Part shown: one piece after another, positions 10,062 to 20,013 of the stretch
Position numbering within the stretch: the stretch's first letter is position 1
Layout: every line of letters begins with the position of its first letter
DNA from: Enterovibrio gelatinilyticus
GTDB lineage: Bacteria > Pseudomonadota > Gammaproteobacteria > Enterobacterales > Vibrionaceae
Direction of reading: 5' to 3'
Assembly (NCBI RefSeq): GCF_028683095.1
Contig: NZ_JAJUBC010000012.1
Location: 62,001-126,000 of the forward strand
Length of the DNA: 64,000 bases
The notes under the pieces: model-generated
Told to the model about the DNA's origin: nothing
The model's database searches: none
What the model saw: the letters and a program-made list of their open reading frames with translations, nothing else
Made by a program: the position numbers and the translations under genes

Positions 10062-12620
10062 TTATGCCGTTTGCTTCAGGCGGCGACGTTGGTTCCACCC
10101 CAGACCAGCCAGTAGCAGCAAGGTGGGTACAAACACCCATTCTTTCATTGGTCGTTCTGCAGGTGTGCTGACTTGAACCACTTCCCAATCGAAGTCGATA
10201 CCTGCCTTTTCTGCGGGACTACCAAATTGAATCATGTCGATGTACTTTCCACCGTCTTCGTCACGCAGTTCTAAACCTGTCGATAAGACACGCGCCAAGC
10301 CTTCTGCTTGTGCGGTATCAACAGGGAGGTGAACGTGTTTAGTCACGATGTTGCCGTCGATATTCTCACCCTTCACTTGAATGTTCAGGGTTTGGCCATC
10401 AGGCAATGTCTCTGCCACTTTGATGATTTCTGTGCCTGCATAATCGTTAGTTGGTGCGTAAAGTTCATCCCAGAAGAAACCTGGGCGGAACAATGCGAAC
10501 GTGATCAACAGCATTAATACGGTTTCGTACCATTTGTTCTTCGTCAGCCACCAACCTTGTGTGGCGGCAGAAAACACCAACATGGCGACGACCGCTGAGA
10601 AGATGGTAAGGAACAGATGTAGAGGCCCATCAAGATCCATCAACAACAGCTGTGTATTAAAGATGAACATGAATGGCAAAATCGCGGTTCGAATATCGTA
10701 GGTAAAGCCTTGGATACCCGTCTTTATGGGGTCTGATTTCGCGATCGCTGCGGCGGCAAATGCGGCCAAGCCTACAGGTGGCGTATCATCTGCGAGGATA
10801 CCGAAGTAGAAAACGAACAAGTGGACGGCAATCAATGGAATGATCAGGCCTTCTTGCGCACCCAAGGTCACGATAACTGGCGCCATCAGGGTCGATACCA
10901 CGATGTAGTTTGCCGTGGTCGGTAGGCCCATACCCAAGATCAAGCTGATAACTGCTGTAAATAGCAGCATCAGAATGATGTTACCGCCAGAGATGAACTC
11001 AACGAAGTCGGTCATGACCAAGCCGATGCCCGTTAGCGTAACCACGCCGACAACGATACCCGCTGCAGCTGTTGCCACACCAATACCGATCATGTTGCGT
11101 GCACCCGCGACAAAACCTTCAGCTAAGTCGACAAAGCCATCTTTTATTGCCGTGGCAAACTCACCTTCTTTGCGGAAGAAAGCCATCAAAGGGCGCTGAG
11201 TCACAACAATGAACATCATGAACATGGTTGCCCAGAATGCTGAAAGACCAGGAGAGAAGCGTTCAACCATCAAACACCACACTAGCACGACGATCGGTAG
11301 CAGGTAGTAAAGGCCTGAACGAACGGTTGGGCCTGGATCGGGCACTTCTGAAAGGTCTGTCGCCGCAGGGTCTTCAACGGCTTCCTTTTTGAATTGTGCA
11401 GAGTAGCGAACGAGGGCGACGTAAGCGGCAAATATCAACACGCCAATAATTGGGCTTGCTGCTGCGCCGTATGCGTCTTTGGTCCAACCGATACCGTAGT
11501 AAACCGCGAAGCTAAGTACACAGATACCGATAATGATAACCACGATGTTTTGTAGGGTTTGCAGGAATGTCGACGTATGACGACGTGGCAAACCTGTCAT
11601 ACCCGCCTTACAGGCTTCAAGGTGGACGATATAAATCAGAGCGATGTAAGAAATGATGGCGGGCAAGATAGCTGCTTTAATGACTTCGATATAAGGAATA
11701 CCTACGTATTCCACCATCAAGAACGCCGCTGCACCCATGATAGGTGGTGTCAGCTGACCGTTTGTTGAAGCCGCAACTTCGACTGCGCCTGCTTTCGTAC
11801 CGGGGAAGCCAACACGCTTCATCAATGGAATAGTAAAGGTACCTGTTGTTACAACGTTGGCGATAGAAGAGCCTGAGATAAGGCCAGATAGACCTGATGC
11901 AACAACCGCTGCCTTTGCGGGGCCACCACGCATGTGACCAAGCAATGAGAACGCAACCTTGATGAAGTAGCCACCTGCACCCGCACGATCAAGCAATGCG
12001 CCGAACAAAACAAACAGGAATACAAACGAGGTCGATACACCAAGGGCTACACCAAAGACACCTTCGGTTGTTAGCCACATATGTGACATGGTTTTGTTAA
12101 GGCTTGCCCCTTTGTGCGCGATAACATCTGGCATTTGAGGGCCAGCAAAGGTGTATATCAAGAATACAGCGGCAACCACCATCAAAGGTGGACCCAGTGC
12201 TCGACGTGTGGCTTCCAGGAGTAACACCATGCCAGTAACGGCAACCACAATATCAAATGAGGTGGGGGCTCCAGCTCGTGTAGCAAGCTCAGAGTAAAAG
12301 AGGAACAGATATCCCGCCGCGAAACTTCCTAAGAGTGCAAAGACCCAGTCTTGGAGAGGAATACGATCTCGTGGCGAGCGTTTTAGTGCGGGATAAGCTG
12401 TGAATGCTAGAAAAATAGCAAACGCAAGATGAATAGAGCGCGCTTCGGTGTCGTTTAGCGCAACGGTAAATGGAGAGGCGTACCAGAGCTGGAATATTGA
12501 CCAGCACAATGGAACGAACCAAAGGATGCGTCCAGGGAACCCTGAAGGTGATCGGGCACCTGTGTCCGCTTGCGCGACGATGTCCTGTGCGTCGAGCGGT
12601 GTCTCGGTCGTCTTCGTCAT
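10062..12620 (-). CDS. Fused TRAP transporter permease (TAXI type, 4TM/12TM fusion)
   Basis: A secondary transporter permease of 852 residues joining the small and large TRAP membrane subunits. Hydrophobic segments fill residues about 30-690. Family signatures include TNGQLTPPIMGAAAF, GMGLPTTANYIVVSTLMAP and GILADDTPPVGLAAFA. A C-terminal soluble part (about 700-830) has a PDZ-like stretch (FGSPAEKAGIDFDWEVVQV), as in the DUF3394 extension of such permeases, and is followed by a final hydrophobic segment and a basic tail. AGGGA precedes the ATG. TAXI permeases need a periplasmic TAXI receptor, but none is encoded in the flanking sequence. A Usp gene follows. Confidence 0.93.
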   Translation of the reverse strand: MTKTTETPLDAQDIVAQADTGARSPSGFPGRILWFVPLCWSIFQLWYASPFTVALNDTEARSIHLAFAIFLAFTAYPALKRSPRDRIPLQDWVFALLGSFAAGYLFLFYSELATRAGAPTSFDIVVAVTGMVLLLEATRRALGPPLMVVAAVFLIYTFAGPQMPDVIAHKGASLNKTMSHMWLTTEGVFGVALGVSTSFVFLFVLFGALLDRAGAGGYFIKVAFSLLGHMRGGPAKAAVVASGLSGLISGSSIANVVTTGTFTIPLMKRVGFPGTKAGAVEVAASTNGQLTPPIMGAAAFLMVEYVGIPYIEVIKAAILPAIISYIALIYIVHLEACKAGMTGLPRRHTSTFLQTLQNIVVIIIGICVLSFAVYYGIGWTKDAYGAAASPIIGVLIFAAYVALVRYSAQFKKEAVEDPAATDLSEVPDPGPTVRSGLYYLLPIVVLVWCLMVERFSPGLSAFWATMFMMFIVVTQRPLMAFFRKEGEFATAIKDGFVDLAEGFVAGARNMIGIGVATAAAGIVVGVVTLTGIGLVMTDFVEFISGGNIILMLLFTAVISLILGMGLPTTANYIVVSTLMAPVIVTLGAQEGLIIPLIAVHLFVFYFGILADDTPPVGLAAFAAAAIAKSDPIKTGIQGFTYDIRTAILPFMFIFNTQLLLMDLDGPLHLFLTIFSAVVAMLVFSAATQGWWLTKNKWYETVLMLLITFALFRPGFFWDELYAPTNDYAGTEIIKVAETLPDGQTLNIQVKGENIDGNIVTKHVHLPVDTAQAEGLARVLSTGLELRDEDGGKYIDMIQFGSPAEKAGIDFDWEVVQVSTPAERPMKEWVFVPTLLLLAGLGWNQRRRLKQTA

Positions 12621-13017
12621 GCCATTGTCCCTATATTGGCAAATGAAAGTGTAAAAACATCTGACATCTTGTGTGATTAACCCGCGTCAAAGCCGGCTAT
12701 CTCTTCAGCTCGTTGAATACGGCTATTTTTTTCATCTTTCAATGTCAGCTGTAAAGCATAAGTTTGGTTAACACGCGGTTTGTTCAGTAGAAAATACGCC
12801 AAGCCGTTGCTGGCTTGCAACAAACCTGTATCAAGAATTTAAATCTAGAGGTACATTTTGTCATGGGTTTTCACATCGATTTGAGGCTTTGGGAGTAAGA
12901 AAACGTAAAAGTCTCAAATATGAGATGATTTTTAATGAGGATGTGTGAATGTATGGGAATAAAAGTAGGCAGGACGTTTAGAAAAATATCCTGCCTTAAT
13001 GTGCAATTTTTACCGTA
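12621..13017. other. argR-TRAP intergenic region
   Basis: About 400 bases between argR and the TRAP permease, both on the minus strand. Next to argR lies its terminator. Reading the minus strand, ATGACA (12865-12860) and TAAATT (12842-12837) are 17 bases apart and could be the TRAP promoter. A short open frame with protein-like composition but no ATG (12677-12823, minus) lies between that promoter and the permease. I do not call it a gene. Confidence 0.4.
12968..12995 (-). terminator. argR terminator
   Basis: On the minus strand GGCAGGA pairs with TCCTGCC across a 14-base loop. It is followed by a T-rich stretch (TACTTTTATT). It lies about 25 bases past the argR stop. Confidence 0.6.
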
Positions 13018-13488
13018 TTAACGACTGTAATCGAACAGGCTGCAAACGGAATTAAAGAGAGCGAGGGTGGTGGTTGCACGCGTTGGGGTAATGAAGATTG
13101 TGTCATCACCAGCAACGACACCTAAAATCCCCTCGGCTTTACCCAAAGAATCGAGCAAGCGAGCGATTAGTTGTGCTGCACCTGGGCCCGTATGAATGAC
13201 AACGAGTGCATCGTTGTAATCAATATCCATCACCAGCTCTTTCAATGGGCTACTGGTGGTTGGCACGCCAAGTTCTACTGGCAGGCAGTAAACCATTTCC
13301 ATTTTTGCGTTTCGGGTACGCACTGCGCCAAATTTGGTAAGCATGCGAGAGACTTTAGATTGGTTAATATTTTCATAACCCTGCGCTTTGAGCGCATCAA
13401 CGATTTCACCCTGCGAGCTGAATTTTTCTTCTTTTAGGATCGCTTTAAAGGCTTTCACTAATTGGTCTTGCTTGTCTGAATTACGCAT
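13018..13488 (-). CDS. argR: Arginine repressor ArgR
   Basis: Hexameric arginine-dependent repressor of arginine biosynthesis, and cofactor for dimer resolution in enterics. The 156 residues are very close to E. coli ArgR. The N-terminal winged helix includes [10 protein letters not shown] and [19 protein letters not shown] (about 25-58). The C-terminal oligomerisation and arginine-binding domain contains [20 protein letters not shown] and [10 protein letters not shown]. It is divergent from mdh, the arrangement also found in enterics. A candidate ARG box sits just upstream, consistent with autoregulation. Confidence 0.97.
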   Translation of the reverse strand: MRNSDKQDQLVKAFKAILKEEKFSSQGEIVDALKAQGYENINQSKVSRMLTKFGAVRTRNAKMEMVYCLPVELGVPTTSSPLKELVMDIDYNDALVVIHTGPGAAQLIARLLDSLGKAEGILGVVAGDDTIFITPTRATTTLALFNSVCSLFDYSR

Positions 13489-13792
13489 ATTTCTTCTTTC
13501 TTGCCCGTGTCAGGATGGCGCATTTTTGCATAGTGATTCAGTCGCGGGCAATAAAATCCGCAGTAAAGTGACGCACCTATCACCTTTAACGCCCTGTGTT
13601 GGCCTTTAAAAAGAAAAATGAGAAGCGTGGCTTATCCTAACCTTGATAAGCTTGTCGGCACTGTCGAAAGCCACGTATGATGCTTTTAGGTCAACATAAT
13701 GGGATCAGTAGCCTGCTTTATATCGTAAACCGCGACGAGTTGCTGCATCCCAAGATCTGGATATAACAATAATCGTAAATAAGGAGAACGTG
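13489..13792. other. Divergent argR/mdh regulatory region
   Basis: 304 bases between argR (minus) and mdh (plus). It holds one candidate ARG box near argR and no coding frame. No clear promoter pair was picked for mdh. Confidence 0.5.
13525..13542. promoter_or_regulatory. Candidate ARG box (ArgR operator)
   Basis: TGCATAGTGATTCA at 13527-13540 matches 11 of 14 core positions of the ARG-box core TGAATWWWWATTCA. It lies about 40 bases upstream of the argR start, where ArgR autoregulates in enterics. The adjoining 18 bases after a 3-base gap match only on the left half (CAATAAAA), so the usual tandem pair is incomplete. Confidence 0.45.
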
Positions 13793-14728
13793 ATGAAAGT
13801 TGCTGTGATTGGCGCCGCTGGTGGCATTGGTCAAGCTTTAGCCCTGCTTTTGAAAAACCGTCTGCCTGCGGGCTCAGATCTGGCTCTGTATGACATTGCT
13901 CCAGTTACCCCTGGTGTTGCAGTTGATTTAAGCCACATCCCAACGCCGGTAACGATCAAAGGCTTCAGCGGTGAAGATCCAACCCCTGCACTTGAAGGTG
14001 CTGATGTGGTTCTGATTTCTGCGGGTGTTGCTCGTAAGCCAGGTATGGATCGTTCGGATCTATTCAATGTTAATGCGGGTATCGTTCGTTCTCTTAGCGA
14101 AAAAATCGCTGATGTTTGCCCTAAAGCATTGATTGGTATTATTACCAACCCTGTAAACACAACAGTAGCGATTGCTGCTGAAGTGCTTAAAGCGAAAGGT
14201 GTTTACGATAAGAACCGTTTGTTTGGTATCACGACGCTGGATATCATTCGTTCAGAAACGTTCGTGGCTGAGCTGAAAGGCAAAGATCCAAGCAACGTAC
14301 GTGTTCCAGTTATTGGTGGCCACTCAGGCGTAACGATTCTTCCTCTACTTTCACAAGTTGAAGGTGTTGAGTTTACGGAAGAAGAAGTGGCGGCATTGAC
14401 ACCACGTATCCAAAATGCGGGTACAGAAGTGGTTGAAGCCAAAGCTGGCGGTGGTTCTGCTACGCTTTCTATGGGTCAAGCGGCTTGCCGTTTTGGTCTG
14501 GCATTGGTTCGCGCTGCACAAGGCGAGAAAGACGTGGTTGAGTGTGCGTACGTTGAAGGTGACGGTAAATATGCTCGTTTCTTCGCGCAACCAGTACGTT
14601 TGGGTAAAGATGGTGTCGAAGAGATCCTTGACCATGGCCCACTGAGTGCGTTTGAGCAAGAAGCGCTCGACAGCATGCTAGACACGCTGCGTAAAGACAT
14701 CACCTTGGGTGAAGAGTTTGTGAAGTAA
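13793..14728 (+). CDS. mdh: Malate dehydrogenase (NAD-dependent)
   Basis: Interconverts malate and oxaloacetate in the TCA cycle. The 311 residues match the gammaproteobacterial enzyme (E. coli 312). The N-terminal NAD loop [14 protein letters not shown], the substrate loop [27 protein letters not shown], and the catalytic histidine in [14 protein letters not shown] are all present. AAGGAG at 13781-13786 fits the ATG at 13793, not the GTG three bases upstream. Codon use is strongly biased, as for a highly expressed gene. It is monocistronic with its own terminator. Confidence 0.98.
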   Translation: MKVAVIGAAGGIGQALALLLKNRLPAGSDLALYDIAPVTPGVAVDLSHIPTPVTIKGFSGEDPTPALEGADVVLISAGVARKPGMDRSDLFNVNAGIVRSLSEKIADVCPKALIGIITNPVNTTVAIAAEVLKAKGVYDKNRLFGITTLDIIRSETFVAELKGKDPSNVRVPVIGGHSGVTILPLLSQVEGVEFTEEEVAALTPRIQNAGTEVVEAKAGGGSATLSMGQAACRFGLALVRAAQGEKDVVECAYVEGDGKYARFFAQPVRLGKDGVEEILDHGPLSAFEQEALDSMLDTLRKDITLGEEFVK

Positions 14729-14742
14729 CCACAAGCGGAAGC

Positions 14743-14773
14743 AAAAAAGGCGGCTGACTAAGCCGCTTTTTTT
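14743..14773 (+). terminator. mdh terminator
   Basis: GCGGCT at 14750-14755 pairs with AGCCGC at 14761-14766 around GACTA, extended by an A-run pairing with the following seven Ts. Confidence 0.85.
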
Positions 14774-14929
14774 ATGCCTGATATTTTGTGTAGGAGCAGA
14801 CCTATCTTCGTGTTACTTAAGCTGTGTTGGGCGAAAACAAGAACAAGAAGCACTAACCCGGTTAGTTAACACTGCGTCTCGTGGCATGCTTTAAGTACGT
14901 GATACGATCTTAGACACGAAGCCAGCGTG

Positions 14930-15616
14930 TTAATTATTTTGTCCAAATTCACCTTTCAAGGTTTGACCTAAACGATCTACCCACCAGTTAATGGCATCTT
15001 TAGCGTCATCAAGTGAATCGATCATGGTCGAGAGATCTTTGTTTCCAGCTTCACGATCGATGGCTGCAAATAGTGGCTTGTCTGTATTTGCATCACTTGC
15101 GAGCAGTTCGATGGTCGCACTACCAACGTTGGTGTGTTCACCAGTTGTGATCTTCGAGATGGTTGAAATTCCTAAGCCGACGGGCAATAGGCTGCTTGTT
15201 ATTGCGAGTATAGGGTTAGGGGTTTCTACATTACTGATCGCGATGCTAAGGCGTAGGCTGTTTTCAATCGGCGTATCCACAACAGGTTTGTACGGTGTGA
15301 TTTTCTTTTTAAGGCGATCCGCGAGATAAGTGGTTAGTTCCATGATTTGTTCGTCACTCAGCGCATTGTCTTCATTTGTAAGCACATAAATACGATCAAT
15401 GACGACGGCATCATATTGAGCAATTTTACGCTTCAGTCGCTCTGCATCTCGTAAACCTATTCGCGCCCACACTAAATCAACGCCTCCTTCCGGTCCTGCT
15501 TGAAAATCCTCATAGCTTGTAAAGCTAGTGGCAGAAGGGCGATGGCTCGATGTGCAGCCAAACAGGAAAAAGCTCAATGTCAGCAATAAGGTGATTTTGG
15601 TGATGAGAGATGTCAA
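14930..15616 (-). CDS. Putative lipoprotein, DUF3313-like
   Basis: A 228-residue protein with a lipoprotein signal: a hydrophobic stretch followed by the lipobox LFGC, with Cys21 as the lipidated residue, so it should be envelope-anchored. The mature part begins serine-rich and contains GPEGGVDLVWARIG, then a mixed alpha/beta region with DAVVIDRIYV and SLRLSIAISNVE. This is consistent with my recollection of the DUF3313 family, whose function is unknown. It is a single gene between the convergent mdh and ispB, which lies upstream on the same strand. I cannot assign a role. Confidence 0.8.
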   Translation of the reverse strand: MTSLITKITLLLTLSFFLFGCTSSHRPSATSFTSYEDFQAGPEGGVDLVWARIGLRDAERLKRKIAQYDAVVIDRIYVLTNEDNALSDEQIMELTTYLADRLKKKITPYKPVVDTPIENSLRLSIAISNVETPNPILAITSSLLPVGLGISTISKITTGEHTNVGSATIELLASDANTDKPLFAAIDREAGNKDLSTMIDSLDDAKDAINWWVDRLGQTLKGEFGQNN

Positions 15617-15676
15617 AACAGGCTCCTTGCCATGGAGGTAAACGAGTTAGAGAAAAGGTGAATAAAAGAGAGCAGA

Positions 15677-15703
15677 AATAAAAACGCACTTCGATGAAGT
15701 GCG
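15677..15703 (-). terminator. ispB terminator
   Basis: Minus strand: CGCACTTC pairs with GAAGTGCG around a three-base loop (15685-15703), followed by TTTTTATTT. It separates ispB from the lipoprotein gene. Confidence 0.85.
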
Positions 15704-15712
15704 CTTTCGTCG

Positions 15713-16684
15713 TTACTTTTTGCGGTTCACTGCAAGATGAGCAAGTGCTTTGAGTGCTTCTTTATAAGGAGATTCTGGAATTGGGGAAAGTGCCTGAATG
15801 GCTTTCTCTGCTTCTTCCTCTGCGCGAAGGCGCGAGTATTCCAATGAGCCGACTTGTTCCATGCAGGCCAGTATGGCATCCAGCTTATCAAGTCCGTTTC
15901 CTTGCTCGATCGCTTCACGGATCATTGCTGCTTGTTGCTCATTGCCGTTAGCCATGGCGTGCAGTAAAGGAAGGGTAGGCTTGCCTTCAGCAAGATCATC
16001 GCCAGTATTTTTGCCCATCTCATCGCCTTGTGATGTGTAATCCATCACGTCATCGATCAGTTGGAAAGCCGTTCCTAAATAACGACCATAATCTTGGAGT
16101 GCCACTTCGAGGTGCTCAGGTGCATCGGCAAGGATCGCACCAATTTGTGTTGCCGCCTCAAACAAACGGGCTGTCTTTGAGTAGATCACCTGCATGTAGC
16201 TGGCTTCAGACGTATCTGGATCATTGCAGTTCATTAGCTGCAACACTTCACCTTCAGCGATCACGTTCGTGGCTTCGCTCATGACATCGAGGATCCTCAA
16301 GGATCTAAGCTGTGTCATCATCTGAAATGAGCGTGTATAGATAAAGTCGCCAACAAGTACGCTGGCAGCATTGCCGAACATTGCATTTGCGGTCGCTTTA
16401 CCACGACGGAGATCCGACTCGTCCACGACGTCATCGTGGAGCAAGGTTGCGGTGTGGATAAATTCGACAAATGCGGCAGCGGTGACATGCCCCTCACCCT
16501 GATAATTGAGTGATTTGGCAGCCAAGAGGGCGAGCATAGGGCGCAGACGCTTTCCTCCACCGCTGACGATGTAAAAGCCCAGCTGGTTGATGAGTGCGAC
16601 GTCAGAATCTAGTTGCGCAAGTATTTTTTTATCAACTTTTGCCATGTCGTCGGCAATAAGTGCTTGGATGGTGTTAAAATCCAT
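15713..16684 (-). CDS. ispB: Octaprenyl diphosphate synthase
   Basis: A trans-polyprenyl synthase making the ubiquinone/menaquinone side chain. Both aspartate-rich motifs are present: LLHDDVVDESD (first) and LIDDVMDYT (second), plus GGGKRLRP and the GDDLAEGKPTLPLLHAM segment. I chose the internal ATG at 16684, giving 323 residues, the same as E. coli IspB. A GTG at 16747 would add 21 residues with no homology. Its ribosome binding site is weak (GGAC). It is divergent from rplU-rpmA, a gammaproteobacterial arrangement. Confidence 0.95.
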   Translation of the reverse strand: MDFNTIQALIADDMAKVDKKILAQLDSDVALINQLGFYIVSGGGKRLRPMLALLAAKSLNYQGEGHVTAAAFVEFIHTATLLHDDVVDESDLRRGKATANAMFGNAASVLVGDFIYTRSFQMMTQLRSLRILDVMSEATNVIAEGEVLQLMNCNDPDTSEASYMQVIYSKTARLFEAATQIGAILADAPEHLEVALQDYGRYLGTAFQLIDDVMDYTSQGDEMGKNTGDDLAEGKPTLPLLHAMANGNEQQAAMIREAIEQGNGLDKLDAILACMEQVGSLEYSRLRAEEEAEKAIQALSPIPESPYKEALKALAHLAVNRKK

Positions 16685-16839
16685 TGATGCGTCCGGTCCA
16701 AGGGAAGAATGCAGTACGATGCTGTCATTTTTGCGTTGATAGTACACTAAAATTTACGCCTCGACACAGGGTCTTTAGTCAGAAAAACAAGGGTGAGTAA
16801 CAGTGGACAGGTTTTCGCCAATTTTCTTTCATTGCCCTC

Positions 16840-16868
16840 TTGCCAGTCGGCAAATCTTGCCGTAGAAT
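16840..16868 (+). promoter_or_regulatory. Sigma70 promoter for rplU-rpmA
   Basis: TTGCCA at 16840-16845 and TAGAAT at 16863-16868 are separated by exactly 17 bases. Transcription would begin near 16875, giving a leader of about 80 bases before rplU. Confidence 0.75.
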
Positions 16869-16953
16869 TCGCGCCCTATTGATGAATTAAATGCGCACCC
16901 CTAACTGCTCACTTTTTAAACGCAGTAGGCTGTGCGGAAATGCGGAGAAACCC

Positions 16954-17265
16954 ATGTACGCAGTTTTCCAAAGTGGTGGTAAACAACACCGTGTAAGCGA
17001 AGGCCAAACTATTCGCTTGGAAAAGCTAGACATTGAAACTGGCTCATCTGTTGAGTTTGATTCAGTTCTGCTGGTTGCTAACGGTGAAGAAGTTACCGTT
17101 GGTGCACCGTTCCTGGCAGGCGGTAAAGTAACTGCTGAAGTAGTTACTCACGGTCGTGGCGACAAAATCAAAGTCGTTAAATTCCGTCGTCGTAAGCATT
17201 CTCGTAAGCAAATGGGCCACCGTCAGTGGTTCACTGAAGTCAAAATTACTGGCATCAGCGCTTAA
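16954..17265 (+). CDS. rplU: 50S ribosomal protein L21
   Basis: Large-subunit protein binding 23S rRNA. The 103-residue chain beginning [14 protein letters not shown] is the full-length family form. The conserved C-terminal [16 protein letters not shown] basic tract is present. The ATG at 16954 has GGAG about 7 bases upstream, and the open frame continues 63 bases further upstream only by chance. rpmA follows after 17 bases. Confidence 0.98.
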   Translation: MYAVFQSGGKQHRVSEGQTIRLEKLDIETGSSVEFDSVLLVANGEEVTVGAPFLAGGKVTAEVVTHGRGDKIKVVKFRRRKHSRKQMGHRQWFTEVKITGISA

Positions 17266-17282
17266 TTTAGGAGAAGAGATAA

Positions 17283-17540
<258 letters not shown>

Positions 17541-17560
17541 TAGCACTCGAACTTATTCTG

Positions 17561-17588
17561 AAGCCCTGCCTTACGGCGGGGCTTTTTG
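17561..17588 (+). terminator. rplU-rpmA terminator
   Basis: AAGCCCTGCC (17561-17570) pairs with GGCGGGGCTT (17575-17584), with one G-T pair, around TTAC, followed by a T-run. Confidence 0.85.
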
Positions 17589-17591
17589 TTG

Positions 17592-17649
17592 TATATCCAA
17601 GTGACTTTTAAGAATAGGCGACTTGCCTCTTTGACGTGACTTGGATATA
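17592..17649. repeat. Inverted repeat TATATCCAAGT/ACTTGGATATA
   Basis: Perfect 11-bp arms at 17592-17602 and 17639-17649 enclose 36 bases. It resembles the ATACCCAA-type palindromes elsewhere in the window (27843-27890, 42554-42598) but with TCC in place of CCC and a longer centre, so it may be a variant member. Confidence 0.6.
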
Positions 17650-17678
17650 TAGCGTTTAAAGGCGACTAAGCGGCTATA

Positions 17679-17725
17679 TTTGCGTGAACTTCGTTTAGCG
17701 AAGTATAGGATTCTCGTCACGCAAA
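17679..17725. repeat. Nested hairpin in the rpmA-cgtA spacer
   Basis: Outer arms TTTGCGTGA (17679-17687) and TCACGCAAA (17717-17725) are perfect. Inside lies ACTTCG-TTTAG-CGAAGT (17688-17704). There is no T-run, so it is not a simple terminator. Confidence 0.6.
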
Positions 17726-17896
17726 CGTCACAGGTGTCACGATTCACTTTGTTCGTGCACAATCGATGACGATATTAAACGCAGTGTGGCATTTGATCCT
17801 AAGATCATTATGATCATCAGCCCAAAGTGCTCCATCAGGGTGCTGCTAAATCGCCAATGTTAACCCTAAGACATGTAATACCTCGCCTCTGGTTAG

Positions 17897-19096
<1,200 letters not shown>

Positions 19097-19114
19097 TTAG
19101 CCGTTATTTAAAAG

Positions 19115-19141
19115 AACCGTCTCATAGAGGCGGTTTTTTTT
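19115..19141 (+). terminator. cgtA terminator
   Basis: A nine-pair stem (19115-19123 with 19127-19135) closes an ATA loop and is followed by six Ts. Confidence 0.85.
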
Positions 19142-19224
19142 CATCCATATCAAAGTAAACCGACGGAAACTCACGTAAAACCGAAGTTCACCACATTGCT
19201 ATTAATATCAATCAAGGAGTGAGC

Positions 19225-20013
19225 ATGGCGCAAGGAGTGGCTGAAATGGATGAAGATGCGCAGCGGAGTGTGTCTCGATTAGTGAGTCAGACAGGGCAAA
19301 TGCTGTTGCAGCACGGTGCAGAAAGCCGTTTGGTGAGTGATATTTGTTGCCGTTTGGGTGAGGCACTTGGCTTGGATAGCGTGGAGATATCGTTATCGGC
19401 CAGTTCAATGGTGATCACCACCATACATAATGATCACTGCATTACGACTGCACGCCGCTGTCCTGATCGCGGGATCAACATGCGAGTGATCACTGAGATC
19501 CAGCGCATATTGATCATGACGGAAAAACACCTTCTTGATAAAGATGGCGTAAAGGCGCGTTTGAATCGCATCTCCCCTCAACGTTATAACCGTTGGCTTG
19601 TCGCTGTTGTGATTGGCTTATCATGCGCAAGCTTCAGTCGTTTATCGGGTGGCGATGCGTCGGTGTTTGTCTTGACGTTTGTTGCTTCGTTTGTCGGTAT
19701 GGTTGTGCGTCAGGAAATAGGTCATCGCCAGTTCAATCCTTTACTCAACTTTGGTGTCACGGCATTTGTCACCACGCTCGTGTCGAGTATCGGCGCAATG
19801 ATGAGTATCGGCAATCAGCCTTATCTTGCCATGGCATCGTCGGTACTGATGTTGGTGCCCGGTTTCCCATTGATCAACGCGGTATCTGACATGGTGAAAG
19901 GCTACGTCAACATGGGGATAGCCCGCTGGGTGATGGCAAGTTTACTTACGTTAGCCACAAGTCTTGGCATTGTCGGTGCGATGAACGTGACGGGTATTTG
20001 GGGGTGGTTATGA
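19225..20013 (+). CDS. yjjP: ThrE-family exporter subunit YjjP
   Basis: The large half of a two-part ThrE-family transporter. In E. coli, YjjP-YjjB has been reported to export succinate. A soluble N-terminal DUF1212-type region (to about residue 115, with HGAESRLVSDICCRLG and CPDRGINMRVITEIQ) is followed by five or so membrane segments, including VPGFPLINAVSDMVKGYVNMG. The ATG at 19225 has AAGGAG five bases upstream. The GTG at 19219 overlaps that site and is rejected. 262 residues against 256 in E. coli. It overlaps yjjB by four bases. Confidence 0.9.
   Translation: MAQGVAEMDEDAQRSVSRLVSQTGQMLLQHGAESRLVSDICCRLGEALGLDSVEISLSASSMVITTIHNDHCITTARRCPDRGINMRVITEIQRILIMTEKHLLDKDGVKARLNRISPQRYNRWLVAVVIGLSCASFSRLSGGDASVFVLTFVASFVGMVVRQEIGHRQFNPLLNFGVTAFVTTLVSSIGAMMSIGNQPYLAMASSVLMLVPGFPLINAVSDMVKGYVNMGIARWVMASLLTLATSLGIVGAMNVTGIWGWL

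Noticed and set aside
10915-11199. A 94-codon plus-strand frame opposite the TRAP permease
   Set aside because: Proline/threonine/alanine-rich antisense reading of a membrane protein gene; an expected shadow.
14853-14865. Palindrome CTAACCCGGTTAG between mdh and the lipoprotein gene
   Set aside because: Thirteen bases, single occurrence, no promoter or T-run beside it; could easily be chance.
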